NCBI GenBank assembly: GCA_021801025.1
Contig: JAJYYK010000001.1
Location: forward strand, 124,001-188,000
Source of the DNA: Pseudomonadota bacterium
Lineage (GTDB): Bacteria > Pseudomonadota > Gammaproteobacteria > Burkholderiales > Sulfuriferulaceae
Length of the DNA stretch: 64,000 nucleotides
Direction: 5' to 3'
This document shows, piece after piece, positions 1 through 8,438 of this stretch; within the stretch, counting starts at the first letter, position 1; each line of letters opens with the position of its first letter. The notes below the pieces were generated by a model. It did no database searches, was not told where the DNA came from, and saw only the letters and a list, made by a program, of their open reading frames with translations. The position numbers were made by a program, and so were the translations under genes.

Positions 1-692
1 CCATTATGTTGCTGATTGGACTATTTATGGCCAAGTCGTCTACATATCTGTTGGGGATAGCCTTGTCGATAGGCGTGATCTCCGGTATGGCCATCACACC
101 AAATTTTAATGAGGATTTTGCTGGTTTTGCCAATACCAATCTGGCAATGCTGGTGGGTATTGTGGTGACAATCATGGTGATTCGCCTGTTTAGAGTGGTG
201 GGTGCCGAATCAGGTGTAAAACGTTTATTGCGTTTTGGCTGGCAAGATCTGGTTGCTATTTCAACCCAGCGCGTTCCGATGAGCCGTTCAGTATGGGGCA
301 GTCGCATGTTGGACCGCGTCGGTTTGTTATTGCCTCGCCTCGTCATTGCCGAGCATCCTGCCACCCTGGCCACTGATGAGCCACTTCGGGATTTGCGTCT
401 TGGGTTGAGTGTGCTTGATTTGCGCGCAGTAAGAAAAAAATTGGATGGTGTAGCAGGAGAAGCAATTGATCATTTGTTGCTGGGGATTGCCGATTACTTT
501 CGCGCGCTGAGCAGAGGGAAAACTGGTGCCCCGTTGAGGTCACTTATTCAAGATATTGATATTGCGATGAAGGAAATAATGACGCTTGACTTGCAAACGG
601 ACCGGCGCGCGGGATTGCTCGCGCTTGTCGGTTTGCGACGGATGCTCTTTCCTTCCGCACCGGGTTATTCTATCGCCAGTGAGTGCATATGA
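1..692 (+). CDS. FUSC-family inner-membrane efflux protein, C-terminal part
   Basis: Partial gene: the reading frame is open to the left edge (in frame from base 3), so the real start lies outside. The visible 228 residues begin with two or three hydrophobic membrane segments (about residues 1-80) and end in a soluble helical tail. This matches the C-terminal half of FUSC / AaeB-type transporters, which export aromatic acids or similar compounds. The assignment rests mainly on context: a DUF1656 protein, an HlyD-type adaptor and a NodT-type outer-membrane factor follow with 4-bp overlaps, the standard AaeXAB-like operon. The substrate cannot be read from the sequence. Confidence 0.8.
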   Translation, partial: IMLLIGLFMAKSSTYLLGIALSIGVISGMAITPNFNEDFAGFANTNLAMLVGIVVTIMVIRLFRVVGAESGVKRLLRFGWQDLVAISTQRVPMSRSVWGSRMLDRVGLLLPRLVIAEHPATLATDEPLRDLRLGLSVLDLRAVRKKLDGVAGEAIDHLLLGIADYFRALSRGKTGAPLRSLIQDIDIAMKEIMTLDLQTDRRAGLLALVGLRRMLFPSAPGYSIASECI

Positions 693-922
693 CAGCGGAA
701 CTGAATATTCAGGGGATTTATGTCCCGGCACTGCTGGTGCTGGGTATTTTGGCCGGATTGATTGGTATGGCGGTGCAGCGTTTGTTTATGGTGCTGGGTA
801 TGTACCGCTGGATATGGCATCGCAGTCTGTTCGATTTCGCGTTAATGCTGATTATTTGCTGGTTGCTGGTCAGTGCGTTATTCCATGGTTTTTTTTCATT
901 CATTTTTAAACCGTTTTTGTGA
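689..922 (+). CDS. DUF1656 small membrane protein (AaeX-like)
   Basis: A 77-residue protein with two hydrophobic helices and the tryptophan/arginine-rich turn (MYRWIWHRSLFD) typical of DUF1656 proteins, which accompany FUSC/HlyD efflux pairs. An in-frame GTG lies at 683, but ATG at 689 overlaps the upstream stop as ATGA and is the better start. Its stop overlaps the start of the next gene, so the four genes 1-3281 are likely translated from one message. The role in the pump is unknown in general; accessory subunit is an inference from synteny. Confidence 0.85.
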   Translation: MTAELNIQGIYVPALLVLGILAGLIGMAVQRLFMVLGMYRWIWHRSLFDFALMLIICWLLVSALFHGFFSFIFKPFL

Positions 923-1827
923 AGATTATGAAAGCATTCTTAGGTCAATTGATACGACCCCTGATGACGATCGGCGTGGTGATCCTTGCCCTGGCGCTGC
1001 TGTGGCCGATGATTGTGCATTACCAGTTCGACCCGTGGACGCGCGATGGTCGGGTGCGCGCTGATGTTGTACAAGTTGCCGCAGATGTCTCCGGGCTGGT
1101 CACGGAAGTGCGTGTGGTTGACGATCAAGCGGTGCGTAAAGGCGATGTGTTATTTGTCGTCGATCATGATCGCTATGCGCTGGCCTGTGCGCAAGCGCAA
1201 GCACTGCTCGGCAAACAAAACGCGGCGCTGCATCAGGCGCAACGAGAAAATGCGCGTAACCATGCGCTAGGTAATCTGGTGGCGACGGAAACCCTGGAAC
1301 AGGGGCAGGAAAAAGAAGAACAGGCCAGGATGGCGCTGCAACAGGCCGAGGCCGAACTCAATATTGCACGCCTTAATCTGGACAGAACACAGGTGAGAGC
1401 CATGGTAGACGGCATAGTTTCCAATCTCACCCTGCGCCCGGGCGATTATGTCGCGGCGGGTCACCCTGGTCTGGCGCTGATCGATACGAGCACGTTGCAT
1501 GTGGAAGGTTATTTTGAAGAAACCAAGTTGCGTTTTATTGCCGTGGGTGATCCGGTCATTGTGCACCTCATGGGTGAAGAGGCCAATATTACCGGACATG
1601 TACAGAGTATTTCAGGGGGCATTGAAGACAGGGAGCGCGGTCCGAGTACAACATTACTGGCCAATGTGAACCCGACTTTTAGCTGGATACGTTTGGCCCA
1701 GCGCGTGCCGGTATGGGTTGCTCTGGATCATGTTCCAAAGGGTCTGCGCTTGATTGCAGGGCGTACCGCGACGGTGACGGTGGTTAAGCGTCAGTCAGGT
1801 CATGTTAAAACAGGGAGGCACACTTGA
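919..1827 (+). CDS. HlyD-family membrane fusion protein of an efflux system
   Basis: About 300 residues: one N-terminal membrane anchor (residues about 10-30), a first biotinyl-lipoyl half (VSGLVTEVRVVDDQAVRKGD), a long alpha-helical hairpin rich in Gln, Ala and Glu (about 85-155), the second lipoyl half (MVDGIVSNLTLRPGDYV), then a beta-barrel. This is the EmrA/AaeA type of periplasmic adaptor linking the FUSC transporter to the outer-membrane factor. The listed start is GTG, overlapping the previous stop; ATG at 928 is an alternative. Fourth-gene overlap (TTGA) follows. Confidence 0.9.
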   Translation: MKIMKAFLGQLIRPLMTIGVVILALALLWPMIVHYQFDPWTRDGRVRADVVQVAADVSGLVTEVRVVDDQAVRKGDVLFVVDHDRYALACAQAQALLGKQNAALHQAQRENARNHALGNLVATETLEQGQEKEEQARMALQQAEAELNIARLNLDRTQVRAMVDGIVSNLTLRPGDYVAAGHPGLALIDTSTLHVEGYFEETKLRFIAVGDPVIVHLMGEEANITGHVQSISGGIEDRERGPSTTLLANVNPTFSWIRLAQRVPVWVALDHVPKGLRLIAGRTATVTVVKRQSGHVKTGRHT

Positions 1828-3281
1828 AACCATTGCGATGGTTGATCTTTGCGGTTGCTTTGTTGATGGTCGCCGGATGTACGACACTGGGGCCGGATTA
1901 TCATGTGCCGGCTACAGCGGTCGCCAAACGCGCATCCGTGGGCGCCCCATTTATGGGTGCTAACGCGAGCAATACGGCAAATGATGACATAAAGGGCAAA
2001 TGGTGGGAGTTATATGACGACCCCATATTGAATGGGTTGGTTGAACAGGCGCTGGCCACGAATACTGATTTACGTGTTGCGGCCGCCAATATTGGGCGAG
2101 CGAATGCCCTATTGCGCAATGCAGATTATGCGCGGGAAATTTCGACACAAGTAAGTGGCACTGCCCAGTACGGCCGTTTTTCTGGTGAACAGTATCTGGT
2201 TATGCAGACCTTGCCCAATGGCGGCTTGTATGACATTGGTTTTAATGCGGGGTATCAGCTGGACCTGTTTGGGCAGATCAAGCGCAGCATCGAGGCCGCC
2301 AAAGCCGACAGGGAAGTCTCTCTGGCGACTTATGATGCGGTGCGGATTACTGTTGCGGCTGAAACCGCCCGATCTTATGCGGAAGTGTGTTCTACGGGTC
2401 GCGAGTTGGGCATTGCCCGGCATGCACTGGCGCTGCAGCAGGAAGCGGTCACCCTGAAACAACGTCTGTTTCAGGGTGGGCGTACGATGGCCCTCGATGT
2501 GACGCAGGCACAGGCGCAACGGGATCAACAGCAGTCGATGATTCCGGTATTGCAGGCACAGCAGCAAGTTGCCTTATACCGGTTGGCGGTGTTGACGGGC
2601 AAGCCGCCTGCGGAGTTTCCGCGCCAGGTGGCAAGTTGCACAAGCGAGCCTGAGCTGAAGTCCCCTATTCCCATCGGTGATGGCGCAACACTGATTAAAC
2701 GCCGGCCCGATGTACGGATGGCCGAACGTGCATTGGCCGCCGCCACCGCGCGTATTGGCGTGGCCATGGCGGACATGTATCCCAAAATCCAGCTCGGGGC
2801 TTCGGTCGGTTCTACGGGGTTAACGGATCATCTGTTTCGCTCGGACACGATGCGATTTGGTTTGGGGCCTTTAATTTCCTGGGATTTTCCCAACCGTGAT
2901 CTGGCAAAAGTGCACATTGCACTGGCAAAATCTGGTCAGGAAGCAGCATTTGCCCGCTTTGACGGGGCGGTTTTGAAAGCTTTGCAAGAAACGGAAAGTG
3001 CACTGACCGTCTATTCGCAAGATTTGGTGCGCAGGGAGGCATTGCGGGCAAGCCAGGATCAAATGACGCAGGCACAGCAAGATGCGTTGACACTTTACCG
3101 TCAGGGACGTCAGGGCTACCCGCCGGTCCTTGATGCCGAACGTGCGCTGGTCGCATCGGAGCGCGTGCTGGCCGAGGTCGAAGGTAAAGTTTCTGCGGAT
3201 CAGATCGCTTTATTTTTGGCACTGGGCGGTGGTTGGGAGCCTGACGCCCAGCAGCCTACCCGCGCGTTGAGACAACAGTAA
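1824..3281 (+). CDS. NodT-family outer-membrane efflux lipoprotein
   Basis: 485 residues with a lipoprotein signal peptide (LMVAGC lipobox, Cys at about residue 19) and the two repeated OEP helical domains of TolC/NodT channels, including the RRPDV motif near residue 293. Translation starts at TTG 1824, inside the upstream stop (TTGA), with AGGGAGG eight bases before it; this coupling decides the start. It forms the outer-membrane exit of the preceding FUSC/HlyD transporter. Confidence 0.9.
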   Translation: MKPLRWLIFAVALLMVAGCTTLGPDYHVPATAVAKRASVGAPFMGANASNTANDDIKGKWWELYDDPILNGLVEQALATNTDLRVAAANIGRANALLRNADYAREISTQVSGTAQYGRFSGEQYLVMQTLPNGGLYDIGFNAGYQLDLFGQIKRSIEAAKADREVSLATYDAVRITVAAETARSYAEVCSTGRELGIARHALALQQEAVTLKQRLFQGGRTMALDVTQAQAQRDQQQSMIPVLQAQQQVALYRLAVLTGKPPAEFPRQVASCTSEPELKSPIPIGDGATLIKRRPDVRMAERALAAATARIGVAMADMYPKIQLGASVGSTGLTDHLFRSDTMRFGLGPLISWDFPNRDLAKVHIALAKSGQEAAFARFDGAVLKALQETESALTVYSQDLVRREALRASQDQMTQAQQDALTLYRQGRQGYPPVLDAERALVASERVLAEVEGKVSADQIALFLALGGGWEPDAQQPTRALRQQ

Positions 3282-3332
3282 GTCCTCCTGCCGCGGGGTG
3301 GCGGGTCAGGCGTCCGCCACTTCGCGCAGGAC
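3282..3332. terminator. Nested inverted repeat between convergent genes
   Basis: Two nested arms: outer GTCCT... with ...AGGAC and inner TGGCGG (3299-3304) with CCGCCA (3314-3319). It sits directly after the efflux operon and before the convergent PepSY gene, the expected place for a bidirectional terminator. There is no clear T run, so intrinsic termination is an inference from position. Confidence 0.45.
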
Positions 3333-3387
3333 GGTCTGTAATTTACAGTGCTTGTCATAGCACGCACTTTACGTGGCAAGCGCGGAT

Positions 3388-3690
3388 TTAATCCATGTCG
3401 CTTCCGTCCGCCAACACTTTGCCCGTCGCCGCATCAATTCCCACCTCATGCGGCTCTTGCCCTTTTTTCTGCATATCAAAGGTATAACGCAAGCCGCTTC
3501 CACCCGCTTCACGTTCCAGTTCTACTTTGACAATTTTCCCCGGATAGGTTTTGAGTGCGATAGACTGGGCTGTTTGCAGGGAGATTTTTGCATCTTTGGC
3601 AAGCTTTTCTCCGGTGTACGCGTGCGCTGACATGGCAACACCTGAAAGTAACGCAAGCAGTCCTGATAACGCTATTTTTTTGTTTAACAT
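3388..3690 (-). CDS. PepSY-domain periplasmic protein
   Basis: 100 residues with a cleavable signal peptide (residues 1 to about 24, ending AHA) and one PepSY domain (ISLQTAQSIALKTYPGKIVKVELER ... Y-F-M ... VGIDAATGKVL). PepSY proteins of this size are often encoded beside histidine kinases and are thought to modulate signalling or proteolysis; they may bind the sensor's periplasmic domain. It lies downstream of the sensor kinase on the same strand, separated by about 115 bp, so it may be part of its regulon. Confidence 0.85.
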   Translation of the reverse strand: MLNKKIALSGLLALLSGVAMSAHAYTGEKLAKDAKISLQTAQSIALKTYPGKIVKVELEREAGGSGLRYTFDMQKKGQEPHEVGIDAATGKVLADGSDMD

Positions 3691-3805
3691 GGGTATTTCC
3701 TTAAAAGAGATAAAAGGTGGGCAGGGTGAAACGGTGTGGTAGCAGCCAGTGCTGCTGGAAGCAGTATAAAACGGTAAAATTAGGCTGGACTTATGTTGTG
3801 AAAGC

Positions 3806-5113
3806 TTATAAAAGCCTGGGATTACTCTGTTGATAACGAAATACCAGGCCTTTTCCTCCGTGCCCGGCGTGTAAACTGATCATACCACCCAGTCGGATTG
3901 CGGCTTCTCGAGCGATAGACAATCCCAAACCGCTGCCACCTGGAATGGCGTCAATGATGCGGTAAAATGGCGCGAAGACGTGTTCGCGTTCATCTTCAGG
4001 AATGCCGGGACCGTTATCGATTACCTCTACCGTTACATTGTCCTGCTGAGGTACCAGGCGCAGCGTAATTTGCCCGCCCTCAGGCGTATAGCGCAAGGCA
4101 TTGTCCAGCGCATTGCGCAATACCAAACCCAAAGCATCTGAATCAGTATAAAGCAGGATGTGACCGGGATCATCCAGGCCCAAGTCCTGCATTTTTGCTT
4201 CGGCAACAGGCAGATACTCCGCAATCAGCTTGCGTATCCAGGGTGACATGTCCAGCATGAGGAAGTTTGGGACGCCAATTTGATGCTTCACTAAATTCAA
4301 TAATTGCACAGCCAATTGTTGTGCACGGGCGATGCCCGCTTGCAAGGGAACAAGGCGTGCGCGCATGTCCGCACAGTTTTCTACCTGAGCCAGGTTTTGA
4401 GCTTGCAGCGATAGTGCCGTTAAGGGAGAGCGTAATTCGTGAGAGGCATCGGCAATAAAACGTTGTTGTTGCGCCATATTGCGTTGTATGCGCAGGGTTT
4501 GCTGGTTAATGGCGTGTACGAAGGGCGCAATTTCTTTGGCTAACCCTGTTTCAGGCAGTAAGTCAGGCTGTTCATGCTGATGGGTTTCCAATGCCTGTGC
4601 AAAAGTATGCAAGGGGGCGAAGCTGCGTCGCACAATCCGCACGGACAGCCAGATTAACACTGGCAATAATAACAACCACGGCAAAAAAGTAATTAGCGTG
4701 CTATTGAAGGCGATTTCATCCCCTTCGTCGGTTTTTTGGGCGGCAGCGATGCGATAGCCGGTTTTACTTTGGCGAACAAACACACGCCAATTGCCGTCTT
4801 TCAGGTTAAGGGTATGGAATCCTGGGGACAAGTTCGCTGGCAACCATGTTGATTTTCCATCAGGGTTTAACTTGATCAGTCGTAGCCGCATTTCTGGATC
4901 CATCCCGGCAAGCATGGACAGATGTAATGAGTCGGTTTGGTTTGGTTGCCATTCATGGCTGGGTAGCATGGCGATTTGCTGTAAATTTGCGTCCTGGAAT
5001 TCCCTCGCCTCAGTGTAGGCCAATTGAAAGGCCCATGCGCTGGCCAGGCAACCTACCACCACAATCGCCAATGCCAAGATTCGGATGAGGCGTTGCTCCA
5101 GCGAGTGATTCAT
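3806..5113 (-). CDS. Sensor histidine kinase (OmpR-partner type)
   Basis: 435 residues from ATG 5113, which follows a GAGG-type ribosome site and lies 7 bp after the response-regulator stop; a longer frame to 5158 would overlap that gene and is less likely. Order: membrane helix (about 10-30), periplasmic loop, second helix (about 145-165), HAMP-like linker, H-box (ADASHELRSPL), N-box (NALRNALDNALRYTPEGG region) and G-box (DNGPGIPEDE). It resembles QseC/PmrB-type kinases. The stimulus is not readable. Together with the regulator and the PepSY protein it forms a signalling unit. Confidence 0.92.
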   Translation of the reverse strand: MNHSLEQRLIRILALAIVVVGCLASAWAFQLAYTEAREFQDANLQQIAMLPSHEWQPNQTDSLHLSMLAGMDPEMRLRLIKLNPDGKSTWLPANLSPGFHTLNLKDGNWRVFVRQSKTGYRIAAAQKTDEGDEIAFNSTLITFLPWLLLLPVLIWLSVRIVRRSFAPLHTFAQALETHQHEQPDLLPETGLAKEIAPFVHAINQQTLRIQRNMAQQQRFIADASHELRSPLTALSLQAQNLAQVENCADMRARLVPLQAGIARAQQLAVQLLNLVKHQIGVPNFLMLDMSPWIRKLIAEYLPVAEAKMQDLGLDDPGHILLYTDSDALGLVLRNALDNALRYTPEGGQITLRLVPQQDNVTVEVIDNGPGIPEDEREHVFAPFYRIIDAIPGGSGLGLSIAREAAIRLGGMISLHAGHGGKGLVFRYQQSNPRLL

Positions 5114-5120
5114 GTGCGCC

Positions 5121-5780
5121 TCACTTTTTGGGGACCATCCAGCCTGCACCACGTACATTTTTAATGGCCTCAGTCCCCAGTTTTTTACGTAAGCCGTGAA
5201 TCAGGACTTCAACAGCATTGCTTTCGACTTCTTCGCCCCAGCCGTAGATACGTTCTTCTAATTCGCTGCGTGAAAGGATGGTGCCGGGACGCAATAACAA
5301 TGCACGCAGCAAGGCAAATTCACGCGCACTTAAAAGATGGTTAACACCCTGACTGCGCGCTTCACGTGAGTTGGGGTCCAGACTGAGCAGTTCATGGCCC
5401 AATAAGGGGGTGGCATGGCCGTTTTGTCGTCGCAACACCGCGCGCAACCGGGCCAGCATTTCTTGCACATCAAAGGGTTTGATTAAATAATCGTCTGCCC
5501 CGCTATCCAGGGCTAAAATGCGTTGTTTGATGTCATCGCGCGCAGAGATAATTAATACCGGCACCGCATCATCGTGTTGGCGTATCCGGCGTAGCACCTC
5601 CAGGCCATCTCTTTTGGGCAAACCCAAATCAAGCAATACCGCTTGATAGACTTCCGCTTTGAGCAGGGTATCAATCGCCAGGCCATTTTTAACCCAGTTC
5701 ACCGCATAAGCATGGTCTTTTAATGCCACACTGACGGCATCGCCTATCATCAAATCATCTTCGATCAGTAAAATACGCAT
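5121..5780 (-). CDS. OmpR-family response regulator
   Basis: 219 residues: receiver domain with acidic pair ED (7-8), phosphoacceptor D51 (LLDLGLP), conserved Thr/Ser-Ala (IISARD) and Lys (IKPFD), then a winged-helix DNA-binding domain ending RGAGW. Close in layout to QseB/PmrA. It is the first gene of the pair with the kinase. The targets are unknown. Confidence 0.93.
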   Translation of the reverse strand: MRILLIEDDLMIGDAVSVALKDHAYAVNWVKNGLAIDTLLKAEVYQAVLLDLGLPKRDGLEVLRRIRQHDDAVPVLIISARDDIKQRILALDSGADDYLIKPFDVQEMLARLRAVLRRQNGHATPLLGHELLSLDPNSREARSQGVNHLLSAREFALLRALLLRPGTILSRSELEERIYGWGEEVESNAVEVLIHGLRKKLGTEAIKNVRGAGWMVPKK

Positions 5781-5892
5781 CTGAATTTATAAGGGGAAAT
5801 CTTGCGGGGGATAGTAAAGCTTAATGTATTGACGCGCAAATATTTCCTGAATAAGCCGGTCTGGTTGCGGTGCTCAATCGGAAATGCGGTCC

Positions 5893-5937
5893 GGCAAGGG
5901 AAGTGCATCCAGCTTTTCAGCCGGCACTTCTCTTGCC
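5893..5937 (-). terminator. Strong hairpin after the CDGSH gene
   Basis: Arms GGCAAG plus GAAGTGC (5893-5906) and GCACTTC plus TCTTGCC (5924-5937) are complementary with one bulge. It lies 10 bp past the stop of the CDGSH gene in the direction of transcription, fitting the end of the marR-b561-yceI-yceI-CDGSH run. No T tract, so function is inferred. Confidence 0.5.
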
Positions 5938-5946
5938 CTGGTTGTA

Positions 5947-6183
5947 TTACAACGCCTTGTGTGACCCGTCACAAAAAGGTGCGTTGCTTGTTGAGCGGCA
6001 ACCACACAGGTACTGTGTCCCGGCTTCTTTCACGGTAAAGGCGATGGGTGACAGATCTGTGTCGGAGTGGGCGCCGTCGCAAAAAGGTTGGGTTTTTGAT
6101 TTTCCACACGCGCACCAGTAATATTCACCGGGTTGCAGATCGATGGCATAAGGGGCTTTTTGTGTGCAAACTGCTTGAGTCAT
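5947..6183 (-). CDS. CDGSH iron-sulfur domain protein with two motifs
   Basis: 78 residues starting at ATG 6183, chosen because AAGGAG lies just upstream; a longer frame to 6228 has no such site. It carries two CDGSH-type motifs, CACGKSKTQPFCDGAH and CGCRSTSNAPFCDGSH, each with the three Cys and one His that bind a labile [2Fe-2S] cluster. Such bacterial double-CDGSH proteins are soluble and are thought to act in redox sensing or cluster transfer. It ends a same-strand run containing cytochrome b561 and two YceI proteins, which suggests a shared redox role. Confidence 0.9.
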   Translation of the reverse strand: MTQAVCTQKAPYAIDLQPGEYYWCACGKSKTQPFCDGAHSDTDLSPIAFTVKEAGTQYLCGCRSTSNAPFCDGSHKAL

Positions 6184-6247
6184 GTTGTTCTCCTTGAGGT
6201 GAGTGGGTGATATGACAAGCCTTGTCATATCACAAGATGTTTATACA

Positions 6248-6835
6248 TCAGTTTTTGATGGCTTCGACCGGGACAAAAATATTGATTTGATCGCCCACCA
6301 TCGGTAAGTACGTCATCATGCCATAGTCCGAGCGTTTGAATGTGGCCGTAATGTCCCCCGCACACACCGGTTTGTGCGCCATGGGGTGTTCAGTGCAGAT
6401 GAAGTTATGCACGGTGACGTGCAAGGGATGGGTAACACCCAATAAGGTGAAGTCGCCGTCAGCGCCCACCACTTTACCGCCTTCAAAATCCAGTTTGTCG
6501 GAGGTAAAGGTGATTGTGGGGTATTTGGCCACATTAAAGAACGCAGGCCCAGTCAAATGCTCGTTCCACGCAGGGAAACCCATGTCCAGGGAGTTGGCAT
6601 TAATGGTCAGGCTTACGCTGCCTGTTTTAGCGGCGGTGTCCAGGGTAACCGTGCCACGGGTTTCATCAAAACGTCCGCGCTGGGTGGACAGACCCAAATG
6701 GTTCACTTCAAATACGGGGAAGCAGTGGTGCGGATCAATGGTGTAGGTTTCGCTGGCAGCCAGCGCTTGACTGGAGGCCAACCCGACAAGGCTCGATACA
6801 ATTAAGCTTAATACAGTGAATTTTGTTTTCATCAT
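6248..6835 (-). CDS. YceI-family periplasmic protein (first copy)
   Basis: 195 residues with a signal peptide (cleavage after about residue 27, ALA-ASETY) and a YceI lipocalin-like barrel: typical starts TYTIDPHHCFPVFEVNHLG, then RGRFDETRGTVTLD and GDFTLLGVTHPLHVTV. YceI proteins bind isoprenoid-like ligands such as polyprenyl quinones. It contains two Cys in a strand (ICTEHPMAHKPVC) that could form a disulfide. It follows the second YceI gene by 17 bp. Confidence 0.93.
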   Translation of the reverse strand: MMKTKFTVLSLIVSSLVGLASSQALAASETYTIDPHHCFPVFEVNHLGLSTQRGRFDETRGTVTLDTAAKTGSVSLTINANSLDMGFPAWNEHLTGPAFFNVAKYPTITFTSDKLDFEGGKVVGADGDFTLLGVTHPLHVTVHNFICTEHPMAHKPVCAGDITATFKRSDYGMMTYLPMVGDQINIFVPVEAIKN

Positions 6836-6852
6836 AACTCCTAAAGGTTAAT

Positions 6853-7401
6853 TTATTTCAAAATAAAACGGAAGTGAATGCTTACTTCATCGCCTACTAC
6901 GGAAGGGGCGGCCCATTCCCCACCGCCTATACCATATGTGGCGCGAGAAATGGGTAAATCACCTTCTAACATCATGCCACCCGTTATGGGTGTCGCATGA
7001 AACTGCACGGTCACAGGGCGTGCTTTGCCCTTAATGCTCAAGATGCCATTGGCGCGATAATTGCCGTTGCCTATGCCACTTAATGCCCTGGTGGAAAAAG
7101 AGGCTTGAGGCCAATCGCGCACGTCGAACCAGTCTTTGTCCTGTAAGGTACCATTGGCTTCAGCGCTACCCGCATCAACACTGGCTGTGGCTACGTTGAC
7201 TTGCGCAGTGCTGATTTGGGGTGCGTTGGGGTCGAAATAAATCAGCGCGGTGAAATGGGTGAATTTCCCTGGTACGGCAACGCCCATCTGGTGCGAAACA
7301 AAAGTAACGCTGCTTTGTGCTTGAACCACAGTGTTAAACGCAGTAGCGTGGGCGGGCAGCCAAATACCGAGCAACGCGATATACATGAGAAACTTCTTCA
7401 T
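6853..7401 (-). CDS. YceI-family periplasmic protein (second copy)
   Basis: 182 residues from ATG 7401, which overlaps the stop of the cytochrome b561 gene as ATGA and is preceded by GGAGGAAAA; the longer frame to 7431 is unlikely. Signal peptide to about residue 20, then a YceI barrel (SSVTFVSHQMGVAVPGKFTHF ... GILSIKGKARPVTVQF). It diverges clearly from the neighbouring copy, so this is an old duplication or two independent family members. Translational coupling to cytochrome b561 recalls the yceJ-yceI pair of enteric bacteria. Confidence 0.93.
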   Translation of the reverse strand: MKKFLMYIALLGIWLPAHATAFNTVVQAQSSVTFVSHQMGVAVPGKFTHFTALIYFDPNAPQISTAQVNVATASVDAGSAEANGTLQDKDWFDVRDWPQASFSTRALSGIGNGNYRANGILSIKGKARPVTVQFHATPITGGMMLEGDLPISRATYGIGGGEWAAPSVVGDEVSIHFRFILK

Positions 7402-7937
7402 TTTTTTCCTCCCCAGGGCCACATGCGCCACAGCAGGCCATCGCGCAAAATAAATTGATGCTGGATGACCGCCAGCAGATGCAATCCGACCAAGCCCAAC
7501 AAACCATCATTGAGCAGGCTGTGTATGATTTTTAATTGTCCGCCCAGTGTGTGGTTGATACCGATGAGATTGGGCAGCGGCCATATACCGAACATCACCA
7601 CTCTAAATCCGAGCGCAGAGCTCATTAGCCAACCCGTCATGGGTATGATGAACAACAAAATATACAGCGTGAGATGTGTAAGATCCGCCGCCCGAATTTG
7701 CCATAAGGGTAAAGTCGTGCTCAAAGCCGGTGGTTGATGGGTAATGCGCCATAACACCCGGATGATCCACAGGCTAAGCAGCGTCATGCCGATCCATTTG
7801 TGGTAAGCAAATAACTGAAGTTTGCGCGGTGACAACACAAGATCGCTCATGTATAAGCCCAGCGAGAAAGTGCTGATGATCAACAAGGCCATGAGCCAAT
7901 GAAGAAACATCGCGGTACGGGTATAGCGTTGGCGCAT
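7398..7937 (-). CDS. Cytochrome b561 family protein
   Basis: 179 residues with four transmembrane helices and histidines placed for two b hemes: HW in helix 1 (FLHWLMALL), HKWIGM in helix 2, and HLL / HQF in helix 4. This is the prokaryotic b561 (YceJ/YodB) family, which passes electrons between quinol and periplasmic acceptors such as superoxide. It lies 12 bp after the MarR stop and overlaps the YceI gene, so all are probably co-transcribed. Confidence 0.92.
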   Translation of the reverse strand: MRQRYTRTAMFLHWLMALLIISTFSLGLYMSDLVLSPRKLQLFAYHKWIGMTLLSLWIIRVLWRITHQPPALSTTLPLWQIRAADLTHLTLYILLFIIPMTGWLMSSALGFRVVMFGIWPLPNLIGINHTLGGQLKIIHSLLNDGLLGLVGLHLLAVIQHQFILRDGLLWRMWPWGGKK

Positions 7938-7949
7938 TTTATCTCCCCT

Positions 7950-8378
7950 CTATGATCGGAATGAACTGCCCAATTTGGCGAGCATCAGGCGCATTGCCTC
8001 GATTTCTGCCTCGTCGAATTGCGCAAAAGCCTGTGCCATGTGCGCGATATGTGCAGGAAACACCTCTGCAAACAAGGCCTCGCCTGCTTCTGTCAAACGC
8101 ACAATCTGGCTGCGCCCATCTTTGGGGTCGTCTTGACATTGCACGATGTTTTTTTCTTTTAATCGCTCTATCACACCAGTCAACGTGCCTTTGGTGGTCA
8201 GTGTTTTCTCACCCAAGTCACGAAAATTCATTCCTGATGTGTTACCCAAAGTGGCCACGATATCAAATTGACAGGGTGTTAAATCCATTGTGCGCACATG
8301 ACGGCCCGAATACGATTCAAAAGACTGGTAACAGCGCGCGAGACCGCGAAGTAAGGGAAGAAAAGAAGTTTTTTGCAT
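7950..8378 (-). CDS. MarR-family transcriptional regulator
   Basis: 142 residues from ATG 8378; further in-frame starts exist at 8411 (TTG) and 8408, without a better ribosome site. Winged helix-turn-helix of the MarR family: PCQFDIVATLGNTSGMNFRDLGEKTLTTKGTLTGVIERLKEK then the wing DPKDGRSQIVRLTEAG. As the first gene of the b561-YceI-YceI-CDGSH run it probably represses that run and itself, responding to a phenolic or oxidant signal (inference). No Cys in the usual OhrR sensing position near the N terminus apart from that at about residue 17. Confidence 0.9.
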   Translation of the reverse strand: MQKTSFLPLLRGLARCYQSFESYSGRHVRTMDLTPCQFDIVATLGNTSGMNFRDLGEKTLTTKGTLTGVIERLKEKNIVQCQDDPKDGRSQIVRLTEAGEALFAEVFPAHIAHMAQAFAQFDEAEIEAMRLMLAKLGSSFRS

Positions 8379-8402
8379 GCTGACGGGTGCTCCATAAATC
8401 AT

Positions 8403-8438
8403 TTGCATCAATATAGTCCTAATGCGTACTTAATGCAA
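8403..8438 (-). promoter_or_regulatory. Candidate operator/promoter region of the MarR operon
   Basis: An inverted repeat TTGCAT (8403-8408) and ATGCAA (8433-8438) spans a pair of direct repeats TAATGC (8420-8425, 8431-8436) one helical turn apart, just upstream of marR. MarR-type regulators normally bind symmetrical sites overlapping their own promoter, so this is a plausible autoregulatory site. Not verified. Confidence 0.35.
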
